Assembly (NCBI GenBank): GCA_023379845.1
Contig: JAMCPG010000036.1
Coordinates: 1-46,058 of the forward strand
Source: Thermoplasmatota archaeon
GTDB taxonomy: Archaea; Thermoplasmatota; Thermoplasmata; Thermoplasmatales; Thermoplasmataceae
Direction of reading: 5' to 3'
DNA: 46,058 bases
Within the stretch, counting starts at the first letter, position 1. Each line of letters begins with the position of its first letter. Under the pieces are notes generated by a model, which was not told the origin of the DNA, ran no database searches, and saw only the letters and a list, made by a program, of their open reading frames with translations. The position numbers were made by a program, and so were the translations under genes. This document shows positions 14,884-23,596 of the stretch, piece by piece.

Positions 14884-17418
14884 TTATTTCTTCTTCCTGA
14901 ATACCATGTATCCTACTGCTATACCTGCTATTGTGCCGGCAACTGCACCTGCTGCTATCAGGAGATCGCTTGTGGTTGTTACAGATACTTTTGCTGATAC
15001 CTTTGTAAATGTCACATGATACACCAATGCAGACCCATGTATTGTTACGACAATGTGTGTAGCCGAGCCAGTGAAGTTGGATAAGTATCCTACTGAGTTT
15101 GCAGTTAAGTAATATGTTCCATTGGGAAGCTGAAAGACATTTTGTGATGAAGATGAGGAGAAGAGTGTGGAATTATCGAGAGCAACGGACCATGCTGCCC
15201 CGGATGACAGGCCAGTTTCATCAAGCGTTACATTATACATTATCACTGTGAAGTTGGCATATACTGTGATCGAATTTCCTTTAACGGTAAACTGGCCTGT
15301 ATGCTCATCCATGTAGTTGCTGTTGGTTGTTGCGAATGCATACGAATATGTTCCATTCTGCAGATCAAATGTCATGTAATTACTGCTAGTCAATCTGGTC
15401 ATTGTCGTATTGGATTGGAGTGATGCTTTCCATGCTGTCCCAGACGGAAGTCCATTCTCGATAATTAAAACCTGAAATGAAACTGGCGAGAAAACAGCAA
15501 ATATGCTCACTGAGGAACCATTTACGTTTATTGTACCGCGGAAATTTGATGTGGACCATGTTCTCGGATATCCGAGAATGAATGCGTATGATCCATTCGG
15601 TTCCATGAAGGATATTGTATTCATTGTGCTATGGAAGGATTGTCCATTGGAAAGGTTGAGGTCCCATGTGGTACCTGAGGGAAGACCTGTTTCTGTGAAT
15701 GTGACCTGGTTTGTTATCTCCGTGAATTTTACCGACAGAGAATAATTGTACCCCGATATTGGGAATGTACCGCTTGATGGTGATGAAGAATATGTTCTTC
15801 CTTCCATGGATGATATTGTGTAATAATATGTTCCATTTGGTTCTGAGAGAGATATTGTATCCGTGGTACTCTGGAAAGACTGGTCATTAGTGAGGTTGAG
15901 GTACCATGTTGTATCAGAGGGGAGACCTTTCTCTGTGAAAATTACCTGATACAGTGCCTGTGGGAATTGTACATGGATAATCATATTGTTTGAAACATTA
16001 AATGTTCCTGTTACCGGAAAAAAAGAGCGATTTGAATTCGTTGCAGAGTATGTGTACTGAGCCGGTGTCAATGAGATACAGATTTCATTTGAATCAGTTG
16101 AGAAGTGTCTTCCTGCAATTGATACATTCCAAGTTGTTCCAGTTGGAAGATCATTTCCCTTGAACATGACATTATAGAAAGTGATATCGTGTGTTGAACT
16201 TAGAATGGAGACCGTGTGGTTACCATCGTTAGCAACATACATATAATTGTTGTAAGGATCGAATGCGATTCCGATTGGTTCGGATTGGACGGATATATTC
16301 TTTATTACAACATTTGACTGATTGATTACTGACACATTATTGCTACCATCGTTAGCAACATACATGTAATTGTTGTAAGGATCGAAGGCAATTTCGGCTG
16401 GGACGGACTGAACCGATATGTTCTTTATCACGACATTTGACTGATTGATGACTGAGACGGTTCTACTGCGAGCATTAGCAACATACATGTAATTGTTGTA
16501 AGGATCGAATGCAACTCCGAACGGGGAGTGTTGAACCGATATATTCTTTATTACAACATTTGACTGATTGATTACTGACACCGAACTGCTGTTGAAGTTT
16601 TCAACGTAGATGTAATTATTGTGGGGATCGAAAGCGATTCCGAATGGTTCGGATTGAACCGATATGTTCTTAATTACGATATTTGACTGGTTGATGACTG
16701 AGACTGTGTTGTTGCCGAGGTTAGTAACGTACATGTAATTGTTGTAAGGATCGAATGCGATTCCGCCCGGACTCTTTTGAACAGATATGTTCCTTATCAC
16801 GACATTTGACTGGTTGATGACTGAGACAGTGCCACTGGCCCCATTTGCAACATACATGTAATTATTGTAAGGATCGAAGGCAATTTCGGCTGGAACGGAC
16901 TGAACCGATATGTTCCTTATCACGACATTTGACTGGTTGATGACTGAGACATTGCCACTGGCCCCATTTGCAACATACATGTAATTATTGTAAGGATCGA
17001 AGGCAACTCCGAACGGGGAGTGTTGAACCGTTCTATTTCCAATGTATTGATCCTGAGTGAAATAGACACTAACATTTATGCTGGAATCATTAACAGTAAA
17101 TGTGTTTTCTGCATAATCCCATGAGATTCCATCTGCTAGAGTTGCTGCATTGAATGCGTATTTCCCCGATTGAAGGGTGAAAGATATCATATCTGCGGAG
17201 GATGTGTATGTTGTACCTGATACTGTTACGTTCCAGATTGAGGACGAAGGCAATCCCACCGGGTGCATGTAAACATTGTAAACTGAAAGGGCATATGGCT
17301 TTTCATAACCCCGTGAAGAGGAACCAGAAAATGTGGCAGGTACTTCAAATGCATAGATAGGCAAGGCAAGTAAAACTATAACAGATAACACCAAAAGCAA
17401 GTATTTATTGACACTCAT
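14884..17418 (-). CDS. Secreted, membrane-anchored surface protein with a seven-bladed beta-propeller and repeat domains
   Basis: An 844-residue protein. It starts with a signal peptide (MSVNKYLLLVLSVIVLLALP), has a domain of about 100 residues, then seven consecutive 41-residue repeats built on GIAFDPYNNYMYVANDG followed by VSVINQSNVVIKNISVQ. This is the YVTN/NHL pattern, and seven repeats close one beta-propeller. Five further domains start with a VTFTETGLPSGTTWDLNLS-like motif, an Ig-like module common in secreted proteins of Thermoplasmatales. A final helix (LLIAAGAVAGTIAGIAVGYMVF) and RKKK tail anchor it, with the bulk outside the cell. Many N-x-S/T sites suggest N-glycosylation. Role probably adhesion or cell-surface binding; no enzymatic motif is seen. 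A TATA element lies about 25 bases upstream. Confidence 0.85.
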   Translation of the reverse strand: MSVNKYLLLVLSVIVLLALPIYAFEVPATFSGSSSRGYEKPYALSVYNVYMHPVGLPSSSIWNVTVSGTTYTSSADMISFTLQSGKYAFNAATLADGISWDYAENTFTVNDSSINVSVYFTQDQYIGNRTVQHSPFGVAFDPYNNYMYVANGASGNVSVINQSNVVIRNISVQSVPAEIAFDPYNNYMYVANGASGTVSVINQSNVVIRNISVQKSPGGIAFDPYNNYMYVTNLGNNTVSVINQSNIVIKNISVQSEPFGIAFDPHNNYIYVENFNSSSVSVINQSNVVIKNISVQHSPFGVAFDPYNNYMYVANARSRTVSVINQSNVVIKNISVQSVPAEIAFDPYNNYMYVANDGSNNVSVINQSNVVIKNISVQSEPIGIAFDPYNNYMYVANDGNHTVSILSSTHDITFYNVMFKGNDLPTGTTWNVSIAGRHFSTDSNEICISLTPAQYTYSATNSNRSFFPVTGTFNVSNNMIIHVQFPQALYQVIFTEKGLPSDTTWYLNLTNDQSFQSTTDTISLSEPNGTYYYTISSMEGRTYSSSPSSGTFPISGYNYSLSVKFTEITNQVTFTETGLPSGTTWDLNLSNGQSFHSTMNTISFMEPNGSYAFILGYPRTWSTSNFRGTINVNGSSVSIFAVFSPVSFQVLIIENGLPSGTAWKASLQSNTTMTRLTSSNYMTFDLQNGTYSYAFATTNSNYMDEHTGQFTVKGNSITVYANFTVIMYNVTLDETGLSSGAAWSVALDNSTLFSSSSSQNVFQLPNGTYYLTANSVGYLSNFTGSATHIVVTIHGSALVYHVTFTKVSAKVSVTTTSDLLIAAGAVAGTIAGIAVGYMVFRKKK
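16205..17045 (-). repeat. Seven tandem 123-bp repeats encoding the propeller blades
   Basis: The motif gatcgaa recurs at 16257, 16380, 16503, 16626, 16749, 16872 and 16995, an exact spacing of 123 bases (41 codons) every time. Neighbouring units differ at few positions, and some pairs (for example blades 1 and 2, 5 and 6 by protein order) share long identical stretches. Such uniform DNA-level repeats favour unequal recombination and gene conversion. Confidence 0.9.
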
Positions 17419-17430
17419 GATAAGATATGA

Positions 17431-17447
17431 TTATATATATATTAAAC
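17431..17447 (-). promoter_or_regulatory. TATA box of the propeller-protein gene
   Basis: On the minus strand the sequence tttaatatatatataatc lies about 20-28 bases before the ATG at 17418, the right distance for TATA-driven transcription starting at or close to the start codon. No ribosome-binding motif is present, in keeping with a leaderless mRNA. Confidence 0.5.
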
Positions 17448-17487
17448 TTGTTCTAAGAAGCCGTAGTGTCCGGGATTTTGTATAAAC

Positions 17488-17682
17488 CTACGGATACCTT
17501 TCCCTGAACATGTCTGTGACCTGATCCTTGCACTTATAATATCCCTTTATGACTCTATTAGACCACTTCTCATTCAGCTCTGCAACTCTGAGATATATTA
17601 TCTTCATTGCTGCACTTTCACTTGGTTGGATTTTAAAAATTACACCACTAAAACTTATCATATTGAGTTTTTGGGGAATCAT
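17488..17682 (-). pseudogene. C-terminal remnant of an IS256/mutator-type transposase
   Basis: The last 45 codons read SESAAMKIIYLRVAELNEKW then SNRVIKGYYKCKDQVTDMFRERYP and a stop. This matches the C-terminal end of IS256-family transposases (ESA.K..YL ... KW ... F..RY). The preceding 20 codons are unlike the family and the DDE core is missing, so only the tail survives. It lies just upstream of the surface-protein gene, in the same orientation. No inverted repeats were found. Confidence 0.6.
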
Positions 17683-18472
17683 ATATATTATTCATTAAAT
17701 GGAGTATCGTAATGCATAAACGAAGTACCTGATTGCACTGGGGAGATATTATTGCTGCTTGACAGCGACCGTTGCTAAATGCTATCTAACACCCACTTAT
17801 TCGGAAGTATGGGTTTTGAATTCCCATGTGACTGCCCACCGCACGGCGTCCTTCGAACAGAAGTATACTGTGACCTTAATGGAGCTGAGTCCCCCTCCCC
17901 ATCGTCTTCAGGGAACTATTATTGGAATGCAGAAATCAGTCGTTAGAATGTTGACTATTGAATCATATCCAGCAGTTCCAATGTATTCTCATTCAGTGTT
18001 GCCAATGGTAGCCATACGATTAACTATTACCATTATTTTGAGATATCATTGATTTCTTGTAATGAATATCACGCCGAATCTAGTCATTTTATCATGACAT
18101 GCCAGAATCTTTCGGTTAACGAAAGCTAAACACCAAGAACTGCTTCCATGACAGGGGATTCATCTAAGACTGCTAAACTGACTTTATCCTGATGGGGATG
18201 CGCTTGCTAGAACTGAAATTGTCCCTCCTCATCCTTGCCTTCCTCAGAACGCCTAAATCGCATTTAACGTCGCTTTATGCTGCTCTGAGGTTTACCAAGG
18301 AAGAATGCTTATATGCAGTGGCAAAGGGATAATTTATTATGCCCAAATCTTACATATAATGATTGAGCATTTCTTTAAATCCGGGGTTTTGCTTGCCAGA
18401 ATGAATATCTTAAATAGTCTTGAAAAATATCCGGGAGGTACTTAACGTTTCAATATTTAACGGGTGACTATA
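17683..18472. other. Long intergenic region with a possible 46-codon ORF and a hairpin
   Basis: No full-length gene is recognisable in these 790 bases. A 46-codon frame at 18192-18332 (MGMRLLELKLSLLILAFLRT, then a soluble end) is open, but has no clear family. A stem of six base pairs (CTTTCG at 18109-18114, CGAAAG at 18120-18125) with a 5-base loop is present. The minus strand near 17800-17900 has weak similarity to the GLPSGT-type surface repeats, broken by stops. The last part (from about 18400) is the promoter region of rps12. Confidence 0.35.
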
Positions 18473-18901
18473 TTGGCAAATGGTGAAAATGCAGGCGACA
18501 AACTCTCTAAGGCGAGAGGAAGATTCAGATGGTCTGATCGAGACTATAAGCGAAGAATGTTACAGCTGAAGAAGAAGAGTGACCCTCTAGAGGGTGCACC
18601 ACAGGCAAAGGGCATCGTGATCGAGAAAGTGGGCATTGAAGCTAAGCAGCCTAATTCCGCAATCAGGAAATGTGTCAAGCTTCAGCTCATCAAGAACGGA
18701 AGGCAGATAACCGCATTTGCCCCCGGAGATGGCGCGATAAACTATATCGACGAACATGACGAAGTGGTGGTTGAAGGAATCGGTGGAAGAATGGGCAGAA
18801 GTAAAGGAGACATTCCTGGCGTCAGGTTCAAGGTTGTAAAGGTAAACGGGATTTCTCTTCACGAACTTGTGAAGGGAAGAAAGGAGAAAACGGTGAGATA
18901 A
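18473..18901 (+). CDS. rps12: Small ribosomal subunit protein uS12
   Basis: A 142-residue protein from the TTG at 18473. It begins MANG, as archaeal S12 proteins do, and carries the conserved [33 protein letters not shown], the decoding-centre motif [10 protein letters not shown] and a DEHDEV segment. The TTG is preceded by gggtga at the right distance for a Shine-Dalgarno site; the GTG at 18464 is in frame but overlaps that site and adds three residues, so I prefer the TTG. S12 sits at the decoding site of the 30S subunit. rps7 follows with a one-base overlap of stop and start (taatg). The usual neighbours nusA, L30e and EF-2 are absent here. Confidence 0.95.
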   Translation: MANGENAGDKLSKARGRFRWSDRDYKRRMLQLKKKSDPLEGAPQAKGIVIEKVGIEAKQPNSAIRKCVKLQLIKNGRQITAFAPGDGAINYIDEHDEVVVEGIGGRMGRSKGDIPGVRFKVVKVNGISLHELVKGRKEKTVR

Positions 18902-19461
18902 TGGAGCCGAAAGTCTTTGGATTATATCCAGTGAATGAGGTCGCGGTACATGACCAGAGCCTGCAAAAATACATCAACCTGACTTCTGGCCTGAATCTCC
19001 ACGGAGGCGGAAAATACAGCAAGTCGCCGACCGGAAAGAATATCAGCACTATTGAGCGTCTTCTTAACAATATGATGAGAAGCGAGAAGTGGACAGGTAA
19101 GAAGTACAGTGCATATCGCGTGCTCAGGGAAGCTTTTGAGATCATCGCTGCAAAAACGAAGGAGAACCCTATCCAGATACTCATTAATGCCATAGAGAAT
19201 GCTGCACCCAGGGAAGAGGTCACAAGACTGAAATACGGTGGAGTCGCGGTGCCAAAAGCCGTTGATGTCTCACCCTCAAGAAGGGTGAGCGTTGCACTCA
19301 GAAACATAGCGATTGGTGCTACAAATGCATCCTTCAAGAGCAAGAAGCCAATAGCGAACTGCCTGGCGGATGAGCTTATGCTTGCGTCCAGGAATGAGGG
19401 AGGCTCTTTTGCCGTGAACAAGAAGGATGAAGTTGAAAGGATTTCGGCATCTGCCCGTTAA
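18901..19461 (+). CDS. rps7: Small ribosomal subunit protein uS7
   Basis: A 186-residue protein. Characteristic S7 stretches are the N-terminal [20 protein letters not shown], the [20 protein letters not shown] segment and the core [20 protein letters not shown], followed by [18 protein letters not shown]. It binds 16S rRNA in the head of the 30S subunit and initiates assembly of that domain. The ATG shares its A with the last base of the rps12 stop, so the two are cotranslated. Length fits archaeal S7. After the stop come T-rich runs that probably end transcription. Confidence 0.95.
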   Translation: MEPKVFGLYPVNEVAVHDQSLQKYINLTSGLNLHGGGKYSKSPTGKNISTIERLLNNMMRSEKWTGKKYSAYRVLREAFEIIAAKTKENPIQILINAIENAAPREEVTRLKYGGVAVPKAVDVSPSRRVSVALRNIAIGATNASFKSKKPIANCLADELMLASRNEGGSFAVNKKDEVERISASAR

Positions 19462-19465
19462 GCCT

Positions 19466-19500
19466 TTCTTTTTTACACCAATTTTTTCCTCTTTTTTATT
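19466..19500 (+). terminator. T-rich terminator after rps7
   Basis: Three T runs (ctttcttttttac, attttttcc, cttttttatt) follow the rps7 stop within 40 bases. Archaeal RNA polymerase ends transcription at such T tracts without needing a hairpin, and none is seen here. Confidence 0.55.
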
Positions 19501-19532
19501 GATTCATTTCGAATCTATTTTTGCTGCCAGGA

Positions 19533-20693
19533 TCACTGGTCCCGATCTTTGCGTATGAGAAGGAATACCATTATCATCAGGATCGATACAATAGGAACTA
19601 TGAACAGGAACGTCAGCCTCCATCCTATCTCGCTGGTGGAGTAGCCTCCGAGGATTGGCCCCGCAACCATTATTATTGTCATCAGGGAGAAGAAGTAACT
19701 GTTGGCTGCACTTCGCTCATTTGACTCATAGGATCTTGAAAGGTATATAAGTGAAAGAGGATAGCTGAGTCCATGCGGTATTCCAAGCACTGCCATCGAG
19801 ATTACGAATATTTCTGCTGTTGATGACATGTACATGAGCAACATGCCAATAACGGTAAGCGCCATGGTCAGCATGACAGGGCGGATCAGTTTCCTGCGGC
19901 CTGAAAATGATAGAAGTATTCTGGATATGAATGATGTCGCAAAGAATACCGTGTAATAGAGCGTTACATCGGCAAGGGGCGCGCCGAGATCAGAGTGAAC
20001 ATAGATCCCGGCGAACACGGTGATCAGGATGAAAGGTATGTTGTATGACAGATTCAGGTAAGTGGCGACCTTGAAGCCATGCCTGATTTCAAATTTAGCC
20101 TTGTTTTGAGGCTTCTCGTCTTCCGGGAATCTTATGTGGAAGGAAAGCAGTGCAGCAGCAAGTCCGAAAGGCAGGAAAAACAGGAAGGTCTCTCTCAGCG
20201 TGAAGTGCAAAAGGACATAGTATTCGAAAAGTGGTCCTATAATCAGGCTCAGGCTCAATGATGAAGCGTACAGCGACAGTGATCTCTCCCTGATCTTCCT
20301 GTCAGGAAATAACCCGGCTGCAGTGATCAGGTTTGGCATTATCATACCAAGAATGGCGCCTGATGCCGCTGTTATGATCCACAGGAAGAGAAAGCTTGAG
20401 TAGAAATAGAATATGAAAATTGAGGCGTAGAGGATGCTTGCACCAATGAATACGTACCTTCTGATCCGTGATTCAAGACGGGAATTTACGAAACCGGTCG
20501 TGATAAAGGTTGCAAGGCCAAATATGGCAGAAAGAACACCTATATCAACTTTTGAAAGCGAAAAATCATATGCTGCGTAGAGGGGAATTGTGGTTTGCAG
20601 CATGTTGTTGCTGCCCCGCACCATGACCGTTGTGGTAAGTAGGATTATAAGAACGATAAGCGCTGAACGGATGTTATTCAAACCTTCCTTCAT
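19533..20693 (-). CDS. MFS transporter
   Basis: A 386-residue membrane protein with about 12 hydrophobic segments. Motif-A-like basic loops follow helix 2 (NSRLESRIRRYVF) and helix 8 (LLSFSGRRKLIRPVM), the usual pseudo-twofold MFS arrangement. A long cytoplasmic loop (RFPEDEKPQNKAKFEIRHGF) separates the two halves. The C-terminus is basic (LLIRKDRDQ). No residue pattern points to a particular substrate; it resembles drug or sugar-efflux carriers with 12 helices. It is convergent with rps7, and its stop lies 72 bases after the rps7 stop. A 60-base gap separates its start from the CopD-like gene upstream, which is in the same orientation, so cotranscription is possible. Confidence 0.85.
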   Translation of the reverse strand: MKEGLNNIRSALIVLIILLTTTVMVRGSNNMLQTTIPLYAAYDFSLSKVDIGVLSAIFGLATFITTGFVNSRLESRIRRYVFIGASILYASIFIFYFYSSFLFLWIITAASGAILGMIMPNLITAAGLFPDRKIRERSLSLYASSLSLSLIIGPLFEYYVLLHFTLRETFLFFLPFGLAAALLSFHIRFPEDEKPQNKAKFEIRHGFKVATYLNLSYNIPFILITVFAGIYVHSDLGAPLADVTLYYTVFFATSFISRILLSFSGRRKLIRPVMLTMALTVIGMLLMYMSSTAEIFVISMAVLGIPHGLSYPLSLIYLSRSYESNERSAANSYFFSLMTIIMVAGPILGGYSTSEIGWRLTFLFIVPIVSILMIMVFLLIRKDRDQ

Positions 20694-20750
20694 CTGGTTT
20701 TAATCCTCCACATATCTTCTCATTCAATATCCGATAGATCTCAATTCTTC

Positions 20751-21245
20751 TCATCCGTATATCTGAAGCGCAACTGCCAGGATCACTATAAGAGCCATCA
20801 GGCCCAGGCTGATAAAGCTGAGAATGTGAGACTTTCTCCTGAGTTTCTGAAGCTCCTCCTTCTTCCCTTCCCTGCTGAGTCTCATTATCCTCTTCCCATG
20901 ATAAAGATTGTTTACGTAAACAATTCCTATCATTGCGGCAACCACAATCATCTTAGTAAGGAGTATGTGCCCTGGAAGCGTTGTTATAAGGTCGGAAGGC
21001 TGAGGCAGGTACCAGCCGAAGGCGAGGATTAGGCCTGTGACAACAAGGATAAGAAGGGATGTATGGGAGAAATAGGCGAACCGCTTTGCCACAACGCCGA
21101 CAAATCTGGTACGCTGCTTCTCGTCATCCGAGACCTTGAACGACGCGGGCCACAGGACAAGCCACATGAAGTAGGACCCCCCGATGAATATGATCGCAAA
21201 GAAAATATGGATCCAGAGGAGCACTAGTATGAGCGAATTCTCCAT
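20751..21245 (-). CDS. CopD-like four-helix membrane protein
   Basis: A protein of 164 residues from the ATG at 21245 (MENSLILVLLWIHIFFAIIF); an upstream ATG at 21275 would add MLNRRKRFRR, a basic stretch that could be real. It has four hydrophobic segments. The pattern LWIHIFFAIIFIGGSYFMWLV, a conserved His in the first helix, SHTSLLILVVTGLILAFGW with a second His, and GHILLTKMIVVA with a third are typical of CopD/DUF2269-like proteins, which may bind copper or haem through these His. Its neighbour downstream is an MFS gene. It is divergent from deoxyhypusine synthase. Function in metal transport or respiration is inferred from family resemblance only. Confidence 0.65.
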   Translation of the reverse strand: MENSLILVLLWIHIFFAIIFIGGSYFMWLVLWPASFKVSDDEKQRTRFVGVVAKRFAYFSHTSLLILVVTGLILAFGWYLPQPSDLITTLPGHILLTKMIVVAAMIGIVYVNNLYHGKRIMRLSREGKKEELQKLRRKSHILSFISLGLMALIVILAVALQIYG

Positions 21246-21286
21246 TCTCCTGAATCTCTTGCGGCGATTTAACATTAATGAGCGAG

Positions 21287-21312
21287 AAATCCCACACCCT
21301 TCAGGTGTGAGC
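21287..21312. repeat. Hairpin resembling an IS200/IS605-type end
   Basis: CACACC (21293-21298) and GGTGTG (21304-21309) form a 6-bp stem with a 5-base loop (cttca), flanked by gagaaatc. Hairpins of the form 'cccacaccc-ttca-ggtgtg' are typical of the ends of IS200/IS605 and TnpB elements. No transposase or TnpB is nearby, so if correct it is a leftover end. A chance palindrome or an operator between the two divergent genes is possible. Confidence 0.35.
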
Positions 21313-21393
21313 GGATATCACATCTCCTCGAGGAAATCTGCACCATCATGCACAGAAAGGTCAATTCAATATATCCATTCCATATTCCTATCA

Positions 21394-22326
21394 ATGGACA
21401 GGAAGGATCTTCTATCTGGGGAGGTACGGGACCTAAAGATATCCGGTAAAACGACCCTGAATGAATTGATGGGTGCATTTTCGAGATCAGGTGGATTCAC
21501 TTCAGCCAAGGTTGCAACCGCTTTCACCATAATGAAAAAGATGTTTGAAGAGGAGAATACGACATTCCTGTCGTTTCCTGCAGACATAATCGCAACCGGG
21601 GCAAGGGGCGTGATAAATGAACTGGTAAAAAGGCATCTCGTGGATGTAATAATCACGACAAACGGTACGCTGGATCATGATATAGCGAGAACGTACATGA
21701 AATACTATTCTGGCTCTTTTGATTACAGCGATCGAGAGTTAAAGGATCTTGGTATCAACAGGCTGGGAAACGTATTCGTGCCGGATGAGAGCTATGGTGA
21801 AATCATAGAAGCCAAGGTCCAGCCGTTCCTTGAAACTGCATTTGAAAAGAAGAAAGAGTGGAGCGGGTCCGATCTATTGCGTGAATTTGGCATGCAGATG
21901 AAGAGCGATGATTCCATCCTTTACAACGCGGCAAAGAACTCCATTCCCGTCTTTGTACCGGGAATGACGGATGGTTCATTCGGATCACAGCTATGGTCTT
22001 TCTATGAAAGGAACAGGTCTTTCAAGGTTGATCTGCTGAAAGACGAGCATGATCTTTCGGACATAATATTCGATGCAAAGAAAACAGGTGCACTAATGGT
22101 TGGCGGTGGGATTTCCAAGCACCACACAATATGGTGGAACCAGTTCAGGGGAGGCCTGGATTATGCAATCTATATAACAACTGCCCAGGAATATGACGGG
22201 TCACTTTCGGGCGCAAAACTGGAAGAGGCCATATCATGGAGAAAAATGCGTGAGGACGCCGAGTTTGTCAACGTGATTGGCGATGCCACGGTAATTCTTC
22301 CCCTGCTGGTGGGTGCCTATCTCTAA
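21394..22326 (+). CDS. dys: Deoxyhypusine synthase
   Basis: A 310-residue protein. It transfers the aminobutyl group of spermidine to a Lys of translation factor aIF5A. The active-site Lys is Lys242 in GGGISKHHTIWWNQFRGG; NAD-binding parts are seen in TGARGVINEL, VIITTNGTLDHDI and the C-terminal TTAQEYDGSLSGA and GDATVILPLL. The length agrees with archaeal and eukaryotic enzymes. I chose the ATG at 21394 over the in-frame upstream start at 21184, which overlaps the divergent CopD-like gene, because the family begins here and a TATA box (atatatcc, about 21368-21375) lies about 25 bases upstream. The last four bases overlap the stop of the convergent next gene. Confidence 0.93.
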   Translation: MDRKDLLSGEVRDLKISGKTTLNELMGAFSRSGGFTSAKVATAFTIMKKMFEEENTTFLSFPADIIATGARGVINELVKRHLVDVIITTNGTLDHDIARTYMKYYSGSFDYSDRELKDLGINRLGNVFVPDESYGEIIEAKVQPFLETAFEKKKEWSGSDLLREFGMQMKSDDSILYNAAKNSIPVFVPGMTDGSFGSQLWSFYERNRSFKVDLLKDEHDLSDIIFDAKKTGALMVGGGISKHHTIWWNQFRGGLDYAIYITTAQEYDGSLSGAKLEEAISWRKMREDAEFVNVIGDATVILPLLVGAYL

Positions 22327-22616
22327 TCCACGTACTTGAGCCATTCCATTACTGGATCGTCGGCTCCCTCTAGCTTTGTTCTTGTCTCGCCCAAACTGCT
22401 CCTTGTCACAAATTCGAGGAAATATATTGTCTCCCCGACCAGTTCCCCATACATTATGTGCTCCACCTGGCTTCCGTCGGGAAAATGCTGAACGGCCTCT
22501 GGAGAATTTGGAAAGAAGTGCAGTTCCACCTTGTTTCCATTGATTGTGAGTGAAAATTGCCTGTTTACATCAACATATGATAATAACTTCTTCCTGTCTA
22601 TTGAAGGCTTGTCCAT
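22323..22616 (-). CDS. Hypothetical protein, 97 residues
   Basis: A 97-residue soluble protein rich in beta strands: FSLTINGNKVELHFFPNSPE, then HFPDGSQVEHIMYGELVGET and YFLEFVTRSSLGETRTKLEG. I do not recognise the family. No Cys, no membrane segment. Its stop overlaps that of deoxyhypusine synthase by four bases, in a convergent arrangement, and it is divergent from the ornithine cyclodeaminase-like gene with about 60 bases between, so this short AT-rich stretch (tctatttaatcagctatattaaatattg) carries both promoters. The intact frame and the tight spacing on both sides argue that it is a real gene. Confidence 0.65.
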   Translation of the reverse strand: MDKPSIDRKKLLSYVDVNRQFSLTINGNKVELHFFPNSPEAVQHFPDGSQVEHIMYGELVGETIYFLEFVTRSSLGETRTKLEGADDPVMEWLKYVD

Positions 22617-22679
22617 GGTACAATATTACATGATTCTATTTAATCAGCTATATTAAATATTGTTACAGACTTTTGGTTT

Positions 22680-23594
22680 ATGAGGTATATCACTGAGCAG
22701 GAAGTTGATGAAAACCTTAAAATGAAAGATGTTGTGGACATGTTGAGGGAGGCGTTCACCTATCTTTACCAGGGCAAGGCTCGTTATTCGCCAAGGAACA
22801 GGCTTTCGGCTGGCGAAGGCATTCTCAACACTATGCCGGCATCGATCGATCCATGGAACATGACCGGTCTCAAGGCGTATTATGCTTCCCGGAAGGGTGG
22901 CAATTTCAAGGTCCTTTTATTCGACACTGCCGCAAATGAGCTTAAGTTTGTGATTGAGGCAAACAGGCTCGGCCAGATGCGGACAGGGGCAGTACCGGCT
23001 CTCGTCTCTTCTCTTCTCCTGAAGGAGAAGGATCCAGTGTTCACGCTGATTGGTTCAGGTTATCAGGCGGAGTCACAGCTCGGAGGCGTGCTTGAGCTTT
23101 TCAGCCCGACTGAAATCCGGGTATATTCAAGGACGTATGAACACGCTGAAGCCTTTGCAGAGAGGAATTCCAGTAAGCTGGGTGTAAAGATAAAGACATT
23201 CAGGACACCACAGGAAGCACTCGAAGGCGCAACACTCATTTCTACGATAACGAATTCGATAGAACCGATAGTCTATGCACCTGATTTAGGAAGCCGGTAC
23301 CATGTAAATCTTGCGGGCGGAAACCTCCCGTTCAGGAGCGAGGCGGATCAAAGCGTGCTTGTATCATCCGATGCCGTGATAGCCGAAAGCTACGAGCAGG
23401 CCATGCTCGAATCGAAGGAAATAATCGAATTTCATGAACAGAATCCCGCCAGAAATGTGATGGAACTTAAGGATCTTTTCGACGGCCGCGATCACAGGGG
23501 AAAATATGGAAAGAGCGTCTTCAAGAGCATGGGCATAGGGCTTGAAGATCTTGCGGCCGCAAAGGCGCTCATTCATGCGATGATGGGTGATTGA
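22680..23594 (+). CDS. Ornithine cyclodeaminase/mu-crystallin family protein
   Basis: A 304-residue NAD(P)-dependent protein of the OCD/mu-crystallin family. It has the N-terminal dimerisation part (MKDVVDMLREAFTYLYQGKA, then SPRNRLSAGEG), the substrate and cofactor segment GLKAYYASRKGGNF, NRLGQMRTGAVPALVSSLL, and the Rossmann loop LIGSGYQAESQLGGV, with RVYSRTYEHA after it. Members include ornithine cyclodeaminase, alanine dehydrogenase and ketimine reductases; the sequence does not tell which, and archaeal forms are often alanine dehydrogenases or ketimine reductases. A TATA-like box (tattaaatattg) lies upstream of the ATG. It ends three bases before the convergent glycosyltransferase gene. 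Confidence 0.85.
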   Translation: MRYITEQEVDENLKMKDVVDMLREAFTYLYQGKARYSPRNRLSAGEGILNTMPASIDPWNMTGLKAYYASRKGGNFKVLLFDTAANELKFVIEANRLGQMRTGAVPALVSSLLLKEKDPVFTLIGSGYQAESQLGGVLELFSPTEIRVYSRTYEHAEAFAERNSSKLGVKIKTFRTPQEALEGATLISTITNSIEPIVYAPDLGSRYHVNLAGGNLPFRSEADQSVLVSSDAVIAESYEQAMLESKEIIEFHEQNPARNVMELKDLFDGRDHRGKYGKSVFKSMGIGLEDLAAAKALIHAMMGD

Positions 23595-23596
23595 AA

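Noticed and set aside
16205-17045. Regular direct repeats that might be a CRISPR array
   Set aside because: The 123-bp period is wholly in frame within one long coding sequence and codes for propeller blades; there are no short repeats with unrelated spacers and no cas genes.
21184-21393. Longer N-terminus for deoxyhypusine synthase
   Set aside because: It overlaps the divergent CopD-like gene and crosses the shared promoter region; the family-like part starts at 21394 with a TATA box at the correct distance.
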